The position numbers and the translations under genes are program-made. The notes under the pieces were generated by a model. The model did not search any database, was not told the origin of the DNA, and worked only from the letters and a program-made list of their open reading frames with translations. A DNA stretch of 64,000 bases, from positions 1 to 64,000 of the forward strand of contig DASPKM010000010.1 of NCBI GenBank assembly GCA_035628135.1, given 5' to 3'. This DNA comes from DASPKM01 sp035628135 (GTDB lineage: Bacteria > Bacteroidota > Bacteroidia > Chitinophagales > Chitinophagaceae). Below are positions 23,891 to 32,991 of the stretch, in pieces (within the stretch, counting starts at the first letter, position 1; every line of letters starts with the position of its first letter).

Positions 23891-25567
23891 TTAAGCCAGT
23901 TGGTATTCAGGCAGGTTCATTAAGTATTTGTACAGGTCGCGCAGGCGGGTATACACCATCTGGTAGGCCATGTTATCGTTCGGGCCGGCGATATAGGCAT
24001 ACCATGTATTGCTCCAGTAATAGTCCTGGTCCTGGCCGCTAAGCAGTATATTTCTTTTAATGGCTTCTTTATTGGCATCGCTTAACGGCACCATATACAA
24101 TATCTCCAGCGAATCATTGATCAGCGCATTGGGGTCTGCGGCATTTGGCAATGCCTTTGCAAAGGACACCGGGTCGAGTTGTATCTTCTTTCCGTTGCGC
24201 GAATAACCGGGGTTTACCAATTGATCGGTAAAGCGGTTGCGCTTGGGAAGCGTATCGGAGTTGATCCATATTTCATAATACTGCGGCTCCTGGTAGTACG
24301 ATGGCCAACCCGAAACGCTGGGCGGATCGCCCAGGTTCATTTGCGCAGTTGCCGCCTGGCCTCTCAGGTATTCCCACAAAAAATAAGAGTTGACATAATC
24401 CGTCAGCGGCGGAAATTGAATGTTGAACTCCCGGCACATGCCGACCGTTACGTCTATCGGCGTTTTGATGATGCATCCCTGGTTGAGCGGATCGAAAAAG
24501 TGTTCACTTTTAAGCAAGGTGGCCAGCACCGGCTTAATTTCCCAGTTAGTGCGGAACTGTGCGGCAAGGGGTTCTATTACATTGGATTCAGTGGCGGCAT
24601 CGATAGTGTAATAACAAAACCACCGGTACAATTTTTTTACGATGAACCTCGATACTTCAACCTGCTTCGCAAAGATCATGTTCAGCAGTTCATCCAGTTC
24701 CAGGTCGCCCGCGGTGTTGCCGCTCCTGCCGGTGATGATTTTGTTGTTGAAAAAAGAAGAAAATTGCTTGTTGCCGGTATCGTGCCGGTTAGCCTGGAAG
24801 AAATAAGTATTGGTATTATTGTCGATCCGCCAGCCCGTAAGCACGCGTGCCGCCTGTTTTACATCGTCTTCTGTGTAATTAGGATTGTTCTCTTTGCCGA
24901 GGGTAAACAGTTCCTGCAATTCCCTTGCATAGTTTTCATCCGGCGCGGTGTTGCTGTTCAGGTATCCATTCAGGTACCGCAACATGCCTGTATCTAACGT
25001 TATTGCACGTACGAATTGCTTGAAATTTCCAAGCGCGTATTGTCTCAGGATAACATTGTTCTGGTAACACCATATTGCCCGGCCGATGTCATTGGTTTCC
25101 GTAGCGAAATGATTGTGCCAGAACAACACCATTTTCTCCAGGATATTCCTGTCCTGGTTGATCATCAACCCCAGCCACCAACTTTTGAACGATGCCACGC
25201 GCCGGCTATTGGCATTTCCATCATTGGTATTGATGTTTACCCATGTTTGTCCCTGGGGTATGGCGTAGTCCGGGTCCGCAGGACTGATATTGGTATTATC
25301 GTAGTTCTTGACCGGGTGCGGCGGCGGTGTGGCGGGTATGGAAAGCAACTCGTCTATCGCCTGCGAGGGGGTCCGGCTCCTGAAATAATCGATATCTGCC
25401 TTCTTGGCGCCGAACATGGTCCGCTTCAGCAGGTGCGCTACCTGGCGGGTGCCCCAGGCGCCCGTATAAGGATTGAGCCCGGACTGGATGCCGCGTACGT
25501 GTGGAGGAGAAGGTGAAGGCGCGGGAACCCTTGACGTTCTCGCTGCAAGGAATGCTCTTCTGTCCAT
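23891..25567 (-). CDS. DUF1800 family protein
   Basis: 558 residues. DUF1800 signatures run the full length: VAHLLKRTMFGAKKADIDYF, MVLFWHNHFATETND, YARELQELFTLG, VKQAARVLTGWRID, and WPSYYQEPQYYEIWINSDTL near the C-terminus. No clear N-terminal signal beyond a short basic start, so export is uncertain. Function is unknown, but DUF1800 and DUF1501 genes are paired in many bacteria and probably act as one secreted complex (family knowledge). First gene of the pair; its promoter lies between 25568 and 25741, facing the permease gene. Confidence 0.85.
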   Translation of the reverse strand: MDRRAFLAARTSRVPAPSPSPPHVRGIQSGLNPYTGAWGTRQVAHLLKRTMFGAKKADIDYFRSRTPSQAIDELLSIPATPPPHPVKNYDNTNISPADPDYAIPQGQTWVNINTNDGNANSRRVASFKSWWLGLMINQDRNILEKMVLFWHNHFATETNDIGRAIWCYQNNVILRQYALGNFKQFVRAITLDTGMLRYLNGYLNSNTAPDENYARELQELFTLGKENNPNYTEDDVKQAARVLTGWRIDNNTNTYFFQANRHDTGNKQFSSFFNNKIITGRSGNTAGDLELDELLNMIFAKQVEVSRFIVKKLYRWFCYYTIDAATESNVIEPLAAQFRTNWEIKPVLATLLKSEHFFDPLNQGCIIKTPIDVTVGMCREFNIQFPPLTDYVNSYFLWEYLRGQAATAQMNLGDPPSVSGWPSYYQEPQYYEIWINSDTLPKRNRFTDQLVNPGYSRNGKKIQLDPVSFAKALPNAADPNALINDSLEILYMVPLSDANKEAIKRNILLSGQDQDYYWSNTWYAYIAGPNDNMAYQMVYTRLRDLYKYLMNLPEYQLA

Positions 25568-25741
25568 AAGCAGTAATTATGGTGAACAGATGGTGTGATA
25601 CTAAAATTACCGAAAGGTTTAATCAAATGGGCTCAAAATTATAGGGGGATGCACGCCCGGGAGCTGATTATACTGACAACATCCCGCCCGTCGATTGGCG
25701 TCCCCAACCGTACTGGCATAATTTTTTTCGTATATGCCTCG

Positions 25742-26830
25742 ATGTCAACCTCACTCCTAACAAAGTCGATACAGGTAGTTTTTTTCCTGTTCCTGGTTTT
25801 TGCAAGCTTGTATTATGCCCGCCCGTTTCTGATACCGGTGGCATTTGCCGGACTGCTATCCATGTTATTGCTTCCCCTTAGCCGTTGGCTCGAAAGCAAG
25901 GGGTTGGCGCGGGGCCTCGCCGTATTGATTTGCGTATTGACCGTTGCGGCGGCCATCGCTGGCATGATAAGCCTCGTGGCCTGGCAGGTTAGCGACCTGG
26001 CCAGCGACGTAGATAACATGGAGCAAAAAATAAAACAGGCCGTCAATAATCTCAGGCAATACATCAGCACTAATCTTGGCATCTCCAAAGAACAACAGGA
26101 CCAGCTAATGCAAAACCAGCAGCAATCCGGCGGATCGGGCCAGGCAGCTTCCATGCTTACAGGGTTTGCGGGTTCGGTGATGGGCATATTGGTTGACCTG
26201 TTACTGGTACTGGTGTACATTTTCTTATTCATGTACTTCCGCGGGCATCTCAAGACATTTATACTGAAGCTGGTGCCCGCCAAAGAAAAAAGCAATGCAC
26301 AGCGTTGCATACACGACATTCAGCGGGTAGCGCAACAATACCTCGGCGGGTTAGGAATGATGATCGTGGGGCTGTGGATCATGTATGGCATCGGCTTTTC
26401 GATAGTAGGCGTTAAGAATGCCATTTTCTTTGCGATACTCTGCGGACTATTGGAAATTGTTCCTTTCGTAGGCAATCTTACCGGCAATGCCCTGACTATT
26501 TTAATGGCGCTTTCGCAGGGCGGTGGAATGAACATGGTGATCGGTATCCTGATTACGTATGCAATCGTACAATTCTTGCAATCCTACATACTGGAACCAT
26601 TGGTGGTAGGCGCGGAAGTAAACATCAATCCTTTATTCACCATCCTGGTGATTGTTGTGGGAGAACTGGTTTGGGGTATCGCGGGCATGGTGCTGGCCAT
26701 ACCCATATTGGGGATCGTAAAAATTATTTGCGATCACATAGAGCCGCTCAAGCCTTATGGATTCCTAATAGGAGAAGAAAAGAAAAAGAAACCTGGTTTG
26801 ATCGATAAGATCAAACGCTGGTTCAAATAA
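25742..26830 (+). CDS. AI-2E family transporter (PerM-like permease)
   Basis: 362 residues from the ATG at 25742 (MSTSLLTKS). An in-frame start at 25595 would add 49 non-family residues, so the later start is chosen. About eight membrane segments: VVFFLFLVFASLYYARPFLI, PVAFAGLLSMLLLPL, VLICVLTVAAAIAGMISL, ILVDLLLVLVYIFLFMYF, then MMIVGLWIMYGIGFSIVGV, a GLLEIVPFVGNLTG loop that is typical for the family, and two last segments around LEPLVVGAEVNINPLFTIL. A soluble helix with a Gln-rich stretch lies between segments 3 and 4. The substrate is unknown. The C-terminus is basic. Confidence 0.88.
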   Translation: MSTSLLTKSIQVVFFLFLVFASLYYARPFLIPVAFAGLLSMLLLPLSRWLESKGLARGLAVLICVLTVAAAIAGMISLVAWQVSDLASDVDNMEQKIKQAVNNLRQYISTNLGISKEQQDQLMQNQQQSGGSGQAASMLTGFAGSVMGILVDLLLVLVYIFLFMYFRGHLKTFILKLVPAKEKSNAQRCIHDIQRVAQQYLGGLGMMIVGLWIMYGIGFSIVGVKNAIFFAILCGLLEIVPFVGNLTGNALTILMALSQGGGMNMVIGILITYAIVQFLQSYILEPLVVGAEVNINPLFTILVIVVGELVWGIAGMVLAIPILGIVKIICDHIEPLKPYGFLIGEEKKKKPGLIDKIKRWFK

Positions 26831-26872
26831 ATTTATACTCTTCCTCGGACTATTTATGTATTTTACCGAACT

Positions 26873-27553
26873 ATGAAAAGAAGCATTTTATTAGCCGCAA
26901 TATTGTTTGCCTGCCTCCGTACCGTCGCGCAGGACCATGAAGCAGAACAGATCGTTTTCAATTACGTTAAACTGGTTGCTGACAAGGGTTATCTCGATAC
27001 CATCCGTACCACCAAAATCATAGCAACAGCAAAGATCCAGGGCGGCGACAGCATGAACATCCTCATACTTAAAGACGCAGGCCGTGCCTATTACATGAAA
27101 GTAACTACTTCGCAGGGGCAGCAGGTCCGTATTTACAATAAGGGCAAGGCCGTGATGATGGTTGGCAGCGAAAAAACTGCCATTACCGATGCAGCCGAAT
27201 TAGACGAACTGAAACTGCAAACGAACATCCTTCCCGACGTGGCTTACAAGAAGCATGGTTATAAAATGACCCTCGAAGGCATTAGCAAATTAGACGGTGT
27301 GGAATATCATGCCGTCAGGCTAGAATCGCCCAATGGTTATACGAAGACCAATTACTACGAAACAAAAACCGGGCTGCTGCGCAGGATAGACGTAGGCGGC
27401 ATTATAACACAACTGACCGAATACGTTAAGTTCAAAGGCGGCTTATACAATAAAAGAAACATTGTCACCTTTCCCGAAGGAGCCGTGTTGGAAATGGTGA
27501 TCGAAGAGATCACCAACAATGAAAAGATCGATCCCGCTGTATTCGAATTTTAA
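26873..27553 (+). CDS. Exported LolA-like lipoprotein-carrier-fold protein
   Basis: 226 residues with a signal peptide (cut after VAQ, residue 20). The mature domain is a series of long beta strands: TTKIIATAKIQGGDSMNILI, AYYMKVTTSQGQQVRIYNKG, then YHAVRLESPNGYTKTNYYET, a pattern shared with LolA/LolB and outer-membrane-lipoprotein-sorting relatives. Such proteins carry or sense hydrophobic ligands in the periplasm. This is fold inference. The 3' end overlaps the convergent thiolase gene by a few bases. No operon partner. Confidence 0.65.
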   Translation: MKRSILLAAILFACLRTVAQDHEAEQIVFNYVKLVADKGYLDTIRTTKIIATAKIQGGDSMNILILKDAGRAYYMKVTTSQGQQVRIYNKGKAVMMVGSEKTAITDAAELDELKLQTNILPDVAYKKHGYKMTLEGISKLDGVEYHAVRLESPNGYTKTNYYETKTGLLRRIDVGGIITQLTEYVKFKGGLYNKRNIVTFPEGAVLEMVIEEITNNEKIDPAVFEF

Positions 27554-28728
27554 TCGATGTTTTCGATAATGCCGGCAATGCCTTGCCCTCCACCTACGCA
27601 GGCGGTAACGATGCCGTATTTTTTGTTCAGCCGCTTCATGTCGTTCGTGATCTGTATGGTGAGCTTGCAACCGGTACATCCTAATGGATGACCCAATGCA
27701 ATGGCGCCGCCATTGATGTTTACGATCTCGGGATTTATTTCCAATGTGCGTATTACGGCCAATGATTGAGAAGCGAAGGCCTCATTCAATTCCACCAGGT
27801 CTATTTGCCCCAGGTTCATATCGGCTTGCTTCAATACTTTGGGAACCGCTTCTATCGGTCCCACTCCCATTACGCGGGGATGCACGCCGGCAGATGCACA
27901 GGCCACCAATCTTGCAATGGGTTTCAATCCCAACTGGTTTACCATGCGTTCGCTCATTACTATTACAAATGCGGCGCCGTCGCTTGTTTGCGATGAATTG
28001 CCGGCAGTAACGGTGCCGCCCTGCGCAAATACGGGTTTCAGCTTTGCCAGTGCGTCCATGCTGGTGTCCTTGCGCGGACCCTCATCGGTATCTACCACGA
28101 AATTTCTTTTCTGGCGTTTGCCTTTTTCATCCACATACACTTCCTCTACCGTCATGGGCAGAATACCATTTTTAAAATGCCCATTCTGGATGGCATTGAT
28201 GGCCTTTTGATGAGAATTATAAGAAAATTCATCCTGGTCTTCGCGGCTTACGTTGTATTCTTTTGCTACCGCTTCAGCGGTGAGCCCCATGCTCAGGTAA
28301 TAGTCCGGCTCATCCTTGGCGATGGAATAAGCGGGAACGGTTTTCCATCCTACGGTGGGCACCATGCTCATGCTTTCTGTTCCGCCCGCAATGATGCATT
28401 CTGCCTGGCCGGTCCTGATCTTGGCCGAAGCAATGGCAATGGTCTCCAGTCCCGATGCGCAATAACGGTTAACGGTCATGCCGGGGGCATGAAAACCAAT
28501 GGCCCTGGCCGCAATGATGCGTCCTACCTGCAAACCCTGCTCGGCTTCAGGAACAGCGTTTCCTACAATGACATCATCTACCTGCGCGGGATCCAGTTGC
28601 GGAACGGATGCCATCAGGCCTTTAATTACGTCTACTGCCAGGTCGTCCGGGCGGTAAAAGCGGAATCCGCCTCTTTTGGCCTTTCCAACTGCTGTACGAT
28701 ACCCGGCTACTATATATGCGTCTTGCAT
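27550..28728 (-). CDS. Acetyl-CoA C-acyltransferase (thiolase)
   Basis: 392 residues from the ATG at 28728 (MQDAYIVAGYRTAVGK). An upstream in-frame start adds a non-family leader. Thiolase landmarks: nucleophile Cys in VNRYCASGLETIAIA, the GGTESMSMVP loop, NGGAIALGHPLGCTG with the catalytic His, and TACVGGGQGIAGI with the second Cys. It cleaves 3-ketoacyl-CoA with CoA in fatty-acid beta-oxidation, or runs in reverse. A separate acyl-CoA dehydrogenase lies at 57531-58673. The start region overlaps the divergent pyrD upstream region. Confidence 0.93.
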   Translation of the reverse strand: MQDAYIVAGYRTAVGKAKRGGFRFYRPDDLAVDVIKGLMASVPQLDPAQVDDVIVGNAVPEAEQGLQVGRIIAARAIGFHAPGMTVNRYCASGLETIAIASAKIRTGQAECIIAGGTESMSMVPTVGWKTVPAYSIAKDEPDYYLSMGLTAEAVAKEYNVSREDQDEFSYNSHQKAINAIQNGHFKNGILPMTVEEVYVDEKGKRQKRNFVVDTDEGPRKDTSMDALAKLKPVFAQGGTVTAGNSSQTSDGAAFVIVMSERMVNQLGLKPIARLVACASAGVHPRVMGVGPIEAVPKVLKQADMNLGQIDLVELNEAFASQSLAVIRTLEINPEIVNINGGAIALGHPLGCTGCKLTIQITNDMKRLNKKYGIVTACVGGGQGIAGIIENID

Positions 28729-28889
28729 TGAAATAAGTTTAATTGCGAATGAGGCGATGGATTGCCGATGCCATTGCATTGACGGCCCGCCACCAACAGT
28801 TGTTTATGCAACCATATCGTAAAATTAGCCTTTCCCGTCCTCATTGCCAAGTGCAATCTTTTAATGTTCCGTTATCTTCGCGGGCTGTT

Positions 28890-29933
28890 ATGTACCAATT
28901 ACTTCGCAGGCTCTTGTTTGTTTTTCCCGCAGAGGGAATACATTACTTCGCCATGAACGCCTTTAAGCTCGCCAACCGGGCCGGCCTTAAAAACCTGTTT
29001 GGCCCGGGTGATACTGTTGGCGGACTGAACCGTACGGCCTTTGGCCTCTCATTCCGCAATCCCATAGGCCTGGGGGCCGGGTTCGATAAGAATGCTCTGT
29101 ACCTGGATGAACTGGAAGCGTTGGGATTTGGTTTTGTGGAGATAGGGACGGTAACCCCGCTGGCGCAGGCAGGTAACGATAAGCCAAGGCTGTTCAGGCT
29201 TCCGCTCGACCGGGCATTGGTAAACAGGATGGGCTTTAATAATGACGGAGCAACAACCATTGCAGCGCGGGTAAGAAAATGGAAGGCGAAAAGATCACAG
29301 CTGATCATCGGCGGCAACATAGGTAAGAATAAAGCAACGGCCAATAAAGATGCCTGGAAGGACTATGACATTTGCTTCCGCGAGCTGTTCGATTGCGTGG
29401 ATTATTTTGTAGTGAATGTGAGCTCTCCTAATACCCCCGGCCTCAGGGAACTGCAGGAAAAAGCATCGCTTCAGAAGATACTATCACACCTGCAGGCCAT
29501 CAACATGCAACTCGCGCAACAATATAACGTGCATGCCAAACCGCTTTTGCTGAAAATAGCGCCCGATCTAAGCTTTCAACAAATAGATGATGTGATAGCG
29601 CTGGCGCTTGAAATAAAACTGGATGGACTGGTGGCTACTAATACCACCATCAGCCGCGACCACCTGCTTACCAGCGAAGCAACGCTTAAAAAAATAGGCG
29701 CCGGAGGGCTGAGCGGCGAGCCGCTGAAAAAACGTGCTACTGAAATTGTGCGGTACATCTTTCAAAAATCAAAAGGACAAATCCCCATCATTGCCTCGGG
29801 AGGGATATTTACAGCAGCCGATGCACAGGAAAAATTTGACGCAGGCGCTACGCTGGTACAGGTATGGACGGGCTTCATTTATGAGGGGCCGTCGATTGTA
29901 AAAAAGATTGTGGCAGGTATGTCCAAGCCATAG
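28890..29933 (+). CDS. pyrD: Dihydroorotate dehydrogenase (quinone), class 2
   Basis: 347 residues from the ATG at 28890. The N-terminal amphipathic helix (LLRRLLFVFPAEGIHYFAMN) is the membrane-binding extension of class 2 enzymes. Then FGLSFRNPIGLGAGFDKNAL, EIGTVTPLAQAGNDKPRLFR, NRMGFNNDG, VVNVSSPNTPGLRELQ where Ser is the catalytic base of class 2, LKIAPDLS, and C-terminal IIASGGIFTAADAQEK with GATLVQVWTGF for FMN phosphate. It oxidises dihydroorotate to orotate in pyrimidine synthesis and passes electrons to menaquinone. TATCTTCG just upstream is a weak -7 candidate. Confidence 0.93.
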   Translation: MYQLLRRLLFVFPAEGIHYFAMNAFKLANRAGLKNLFGPGDTVGGLNRTAFGLSFRNPIGLGAGFDKNALYLDELEALGFGFVEIGTVTPLAQAGNDKPRLFRLPLDRALVNRMGFNNDGATTIAARVRKWKAKRSQLIIGGNIGKNKATANKDAWKDYDICFRELFDCVDYFVVNVSSPNTPGLRELQEKASLQKILSHLQAINMQLAQQYNVHAKPLLLKIAPDLSFQQIDDVIALALEIKLDGLVATNTTISRDHLLTSEATLKKIGAGGLSGEPLKKRATEIVRYIFQKSKGQIPIIASGGIFTAADAQEKFDAGATLVQVWTGFIYEGPSIVKKIVAGMSKP

Positions 29934-29995
29934 GATCTAGTACACCTTTCTCCCATTATCCGTTTGCGATAATCCATACTCGGTATGATATCCTC

Positions 29996-30026
29996 ATGAC
30001 CCAATGACCTAATGACTTAATGACCC
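29996..30026. repeat. Intergenic octamer repeat (aatgac-type)
   Basis: Four near-copies of an eight-base word in a row (atgaccca, atgaccta, atgactta, atgaccct) just after the stop of the minus-strand gene at 30027. Related words stand at 35394-35437 and 39765-39787, always between genes. Confidence 0.65.
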
Positions 30027-30590
30027 TTAAAGTCTCACCGCTCCAAACACGCCTACGAACGTTACCCGGTCGTAAGCTTTCAGCAGCGAAGCCCTGCAAC
30101 CGAGCGAAAAATTGGTTTCGGGAATAAAATATTCATACTCGCCGGTGAGGGTAACGCCGGAAACCCTCCCTTGCTTGTTTTGCAAAGGCCAGGTGGTTTC
30201 GCGGTCGCCGCCATGATTGGTGATAACAGGATATGAGCGCTGAATTTTATAAAAAGAGAAAGAATAGCCCGCGCCTATGCGCAGCTCGCTCATGTCGGTA
30301 GCCAGCGGTACAAAATAGATATTGAAATCGAGGGTTGTGGCTTTTGTGTATTCGCTTACCTGCGTGGTGCGCGGATGCCCGTTCATATTGATGAGCTTGA
30401 CGCCGATAGCTCCCTGCAATCTGTCGCTCAACGGCCGCGATACTTCGGTAAATACAGCGTACCCATTCAGGCCGGGAAAATCGTGGGCGTAACCACCGCC
30501 GGCTTTCACTGCAAAACTATGATCGGTATAATCTTGCGCCCGCACGAGGACGCTTGCGAAAATGCAAAGAATAGGCAATAGGGTTTTCAT
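30027..30590 (-). CDS. Exported protein, probable small outer membrane beta-barrel
   Basis: 187 residues with a signal peptide (cleaved after VRAQ, about residue 19). The mature part alternates short strands with Gly/Tyr turns: FAVKAGGGYAHDFPGLNGYA, LQGAIGVKLINMNGH, ELRIGAGYSFSFYKI, VTLTGEYEYFIP, ending VGVFGAVRL. This is typical of an eight-stranded OmpW/porin-like barrel of the kind found widely in Bacteroidota. The role is unknown. Single gene. Confidence 0.65.
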   Translation of the reverse strand: MKTLLPILCIFASVLVRAQDYTDHSFAVKAGGGYAHDFPGLNGYAVFTEVSRPLSDRLQGAIGVKLINMNGHPRTTQVSEYTKATTLDFNIYFVPLATDMSELRIGAGYSFSFYKIQRSYPVITNHGGDRETTWPLQNKQGRVSGVTLTGEYEYFIPETNFSLGCRASLLKAYDRVTFVGVFGAVRL

Positions 30591-30802
30591 TTGCGTGTTG
30601 TTTCAAAGGTTCAGGAAATAACGATAATCACAATACTGGGTACAAATGGTATATGCGCGGAGGTTTTGTGTATAACAGCGGAACGCACGAAAAATTGTGC
30701 TGGCACGCATTTTTAAGCAGTTTTTAACGCATAAGCCATTGATAGACAGATGTGCGCAATTACCCGTCGTCTATCCTATTTTTGCGCAACAATCAACACC
30801 AC

Positions 30803-31612
30803 ATGCAGGAAATATTACAAGGACTTTTTACGGTAGATGGATTGATAAGCTTATTGACCCTCGCCATACTGGAAGTGATCCTCGGAATTGACAATGTCAT
30901 CTTCGTTTCCATTATCATGGGAAGGGTGCACAAATCCAAACAACTGCAAGCACGCAGGATATGGATGATCACCGGCATAAGCGTTAGGGTGATATTGCTG
31001 TTTTGCTTAAGCTGGCTGGTAAAACAAAAAGGTAATCCTTTGTTCAGCTTCATGGGAAAAGATTTTGACCTGGCCAGCCTTGTGATGCTGGGTGGTGGAT
31101 TGTTCCTGCTATATAAAACGGTAAAAGAAATACACCACAAGCTGGAAGGCGATGAACAAGCATTGGAAAGCAATGCTACCAAGGCGGTTACCGGCTTTGG
31201 CGCCGCCATTTTCCAGATCATGCTGGTGGACATGATCTTCTCTTTCGACAGCATGATCACGGCAGTGGGTATTGCAAAGCATTTATCGGTAATGATCGTT
31301 GCGGTTATCATTGCCATGATCGTCATGTTCCTGTTCAGCCAGCGCATATCCAATTTCATTCACCGGCATCCCACCCTTAAGATGCTGGCGCTTTCGTTCC
31401 TGGTGCTGGTGGCCGTGGTATTGATCATAGAAGGATGGAATGCTGAAAAAGCGCATGAGCTTCACCTGAAAAATTATGTATACTTCGCAATGGCGTTCTC
31501 TTTTGGAGTGGAATTGCTCAACATGAAATTGCGCAAAAAGGCCAAGCCTGTGGAGCTGCACGAGCCCGTGCTGAAAGATGGAAACGGCGCCAATTCAGAT
31601 ATCGGAGGTTGA
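30803..31612 (+). CDS. TerC family integral membrane protein
   Basis: 269 residues from the ATG at 30803 (MQEILQGLF). The in-frame start at 30752 adds 17 unlikely residues. About seven membrane segments. The conserved acidic motifs of TerC are present: LAILEVILGIDNVIFVSII in the first and ILVDMIFSFDSMITAVG... (IMLVDMIFSFDSMITAVGIA) in the middle, both with Asp thought to bind Mn or another cation. TerC proteins serve metal homeostasis and co-translational metalation of exported enzymes (family knowledge). TATTTTTG at about 30777 is a possible -7 element. It meets rsmE end to end with no gap. Confidence 0.88.
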   Translation: MQEILQGLFTVDGLISLLTLAILEVILGIDNVIFVSIIMGRVHKSKQLQARRIWMITGISVRVILLFCLSWLVKQKGNPLFSFMGKDFDLASLVMLGGGLFLLYKTVKEIHHKLEGDEQALESNATKAVTGFGAAIFQIMLVDMIFSFDSMITAVGIAKHLSVMIVAVIIAMIVMFLFSQRISNFIHRHPTLKMLALSFLVLVAVVLIIEGWNAEKAHELHLKNYVYFAMAFSFGVELLNMKLRKKAKPVELHEPVLKDGNGANSDIGG

Positions 31613-32323
31613 TTATATCGCAATAAGGGTGGCCGCCACTATTCCCGCTGTTTCGGCCCGCAGCCTTGTATCGCCGAGAGAAACCGGCACAAAGCCATGC
31701 CGCAGCGCCCACTGTATTTCGTCTTTTGAAAAATCGCCTTCGGGACCTATGAGCACAATAACGTTCCGCGTATGATCAACCGCCTGCCTTAAATTTTTTT
31801 TATCGGCATCGTCCGCGCAATGCGCAATGAATTGCTGGTAATTGGTTGCATTGAATTCCTCTACCAATTTTTTGAAAGGCATAGGCTCGTGCAACTGTGG
31901 CAACCAGGCCTGCTGGCTTTGCAGCATGGCGCTCACCAGGACGGCCTGCATCCTGTCGAACCTGAAATGCTGCCGCTCCGTATGTTCACACAGCAATGGC
32001 ATGATGGACTGCATGCCCAGCTCGGTTGCTTTTTCAAGAAACCATTCAAACCGGTTGGCATTCTTTAATAATGAAATGGCGATGGTTGTCGTGCGGCTTG
32101 CAGGAGCAATCGATTCGCTGCGGATAATTTTTACGGATGTTTTCTTTTTATGCGCATCGAGGATCTCCGCGGTGGCCAGCCTGCCCTTGCCATCGGTAAG
32201 CCGCAACTGCTCGCCTTCGCGCATGCGCAATACCTGCGCTACGTGTTTGGAGGTATCTTCATCCAGCACGAGCGTTTCATTGGAATCGCTAATGCCGGCC
32301 ATAAAGAAAAAAGGCAGTTCCAT
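31613..32323 (-). CDS. rsmE: 16S rRNA (uracil-1498-N3)-methyltransferase
   Basis: 236 residues, family length. An N-terminal PUA-like part (HVAQVLRMREGEQLRLTDGK) is followed by the SPOUT knot domain: KNANRFEWFLEKATELGMQS, then LIGPEGDFSKDEIQWAL and SLGDTRLRAETAGIVA, which form the SAM-binding knot. It methylates U1498 of 16S rRNA in the assembled 30S subunit. Single gene, convergent with terC; the stop codons are adjacent. Confidence 0.93.
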   Translation of the reverse strand: MELPFFFMAGISDSNETLVLDEDTSKHVAQVLRMREGEQLRLTDGKGRLATAEILDAHKKKTSVKIIRSESIAPASRTTTIAISLLKNANRFEWFLEKATELGMQSIMPLLCEHTERQHFRFDRMQAVLVSAMLQSQQAWLPQLHEPMPFKKLVEEFNATNYQQFIAHCADDADKKNLRQAVDHTRNVIVLIGPEGDFSKDEIQWALRHGFVPVSLGDTRLRAETAGIVAATLIAI

Positions 32324-32389
32324 GCTGCAATGCTACTAAAAAAGCTTACGAGATTGGTGTATATTTAATCGAACTATATATTGCTGCCA

Positions 32390-32869
32390 ATGAAACCAAC
32401 ACACATCATATTACTTGCGGTTATAATTTTCCTTGCATACTGCACCACCAACCGGAACACTACAACAGATACCGGCATTTACAAGCCCGTATCGCAATCG
32501 CTTCACGACACCATTGCGCGGCTCGACAGCCTTTTATTCAATGCGTACAATACTTGCGACACCAATACATACTCGGCATTTTTTTCAGAAGACCTCGAAT
32601 TTTACCACGACGGCAGCGGGCTTACCACAGACAAAGGAGCTTCCATTGCGAGTTACAAAAAATATGTTTGCGGAAGAGTTACCCGCGAGCTGTTGCCGGG
32701 CAGCCTGGAAGTATCGCCAGTGCCCAATTTCGGGGCGGTTGAAATTGGAAAACACCGGTTCCACAACAAACAGCAACCGAATGCGCAATCGAAGTACGCA
32801 CGCTTTGTGATCGTTTGGAAAAGAGAAAACAAAGGCTGGATAGTTACAAGGGTCATCAGCCTGCATTAA
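32390..32869 (+). CDS. DUF4440/NTF2-like lipoprotein
   Basis: 159 residues from the ATG at 32390. Lipoprotein leader with lipobox FLAYC (Cys about 18). The mature domain is a small cone-shaped NTF2-like fold: helix DTIARLDSLLFNAYNTCDTN, FFSEDLEFYHDGSGLTTDK, then strands ending RFVIVWKRENKGWIVTRVIS. This is the DUF4440/SnoaL-like pattern, seen in many enzymes and ligand-binding proteins. No active site can be assigned. Single gene; it faces rsmE divergently with 66 bases between. Confidence 0.75.
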   Translation: MKPTHIILLAVIIFLAYCTTNRNTTTDTGIYKPVSQSLHDTIARLDSLLFNAYNTCDTNTYSAFFSEDLEFYHDGSGLTTDKGASIASYKKYVCGRVTRELLPGSLEVSPVPNFGAVEIGKHRFHNKQQPNAQSKYARFVIVWKRENKGWIVTRVISLH

Positions 32870-32991
32870 ATAACTTCATTTTCGCAGTACGTTATCCCCA
32901 CGCTTTGCACAGCGCCTTCCATTGCTGATTTAGCATGCTTCATTTGGCTAAATTTGAATGCCTTTGATTCCAGACAATTAAACGTACTGCT

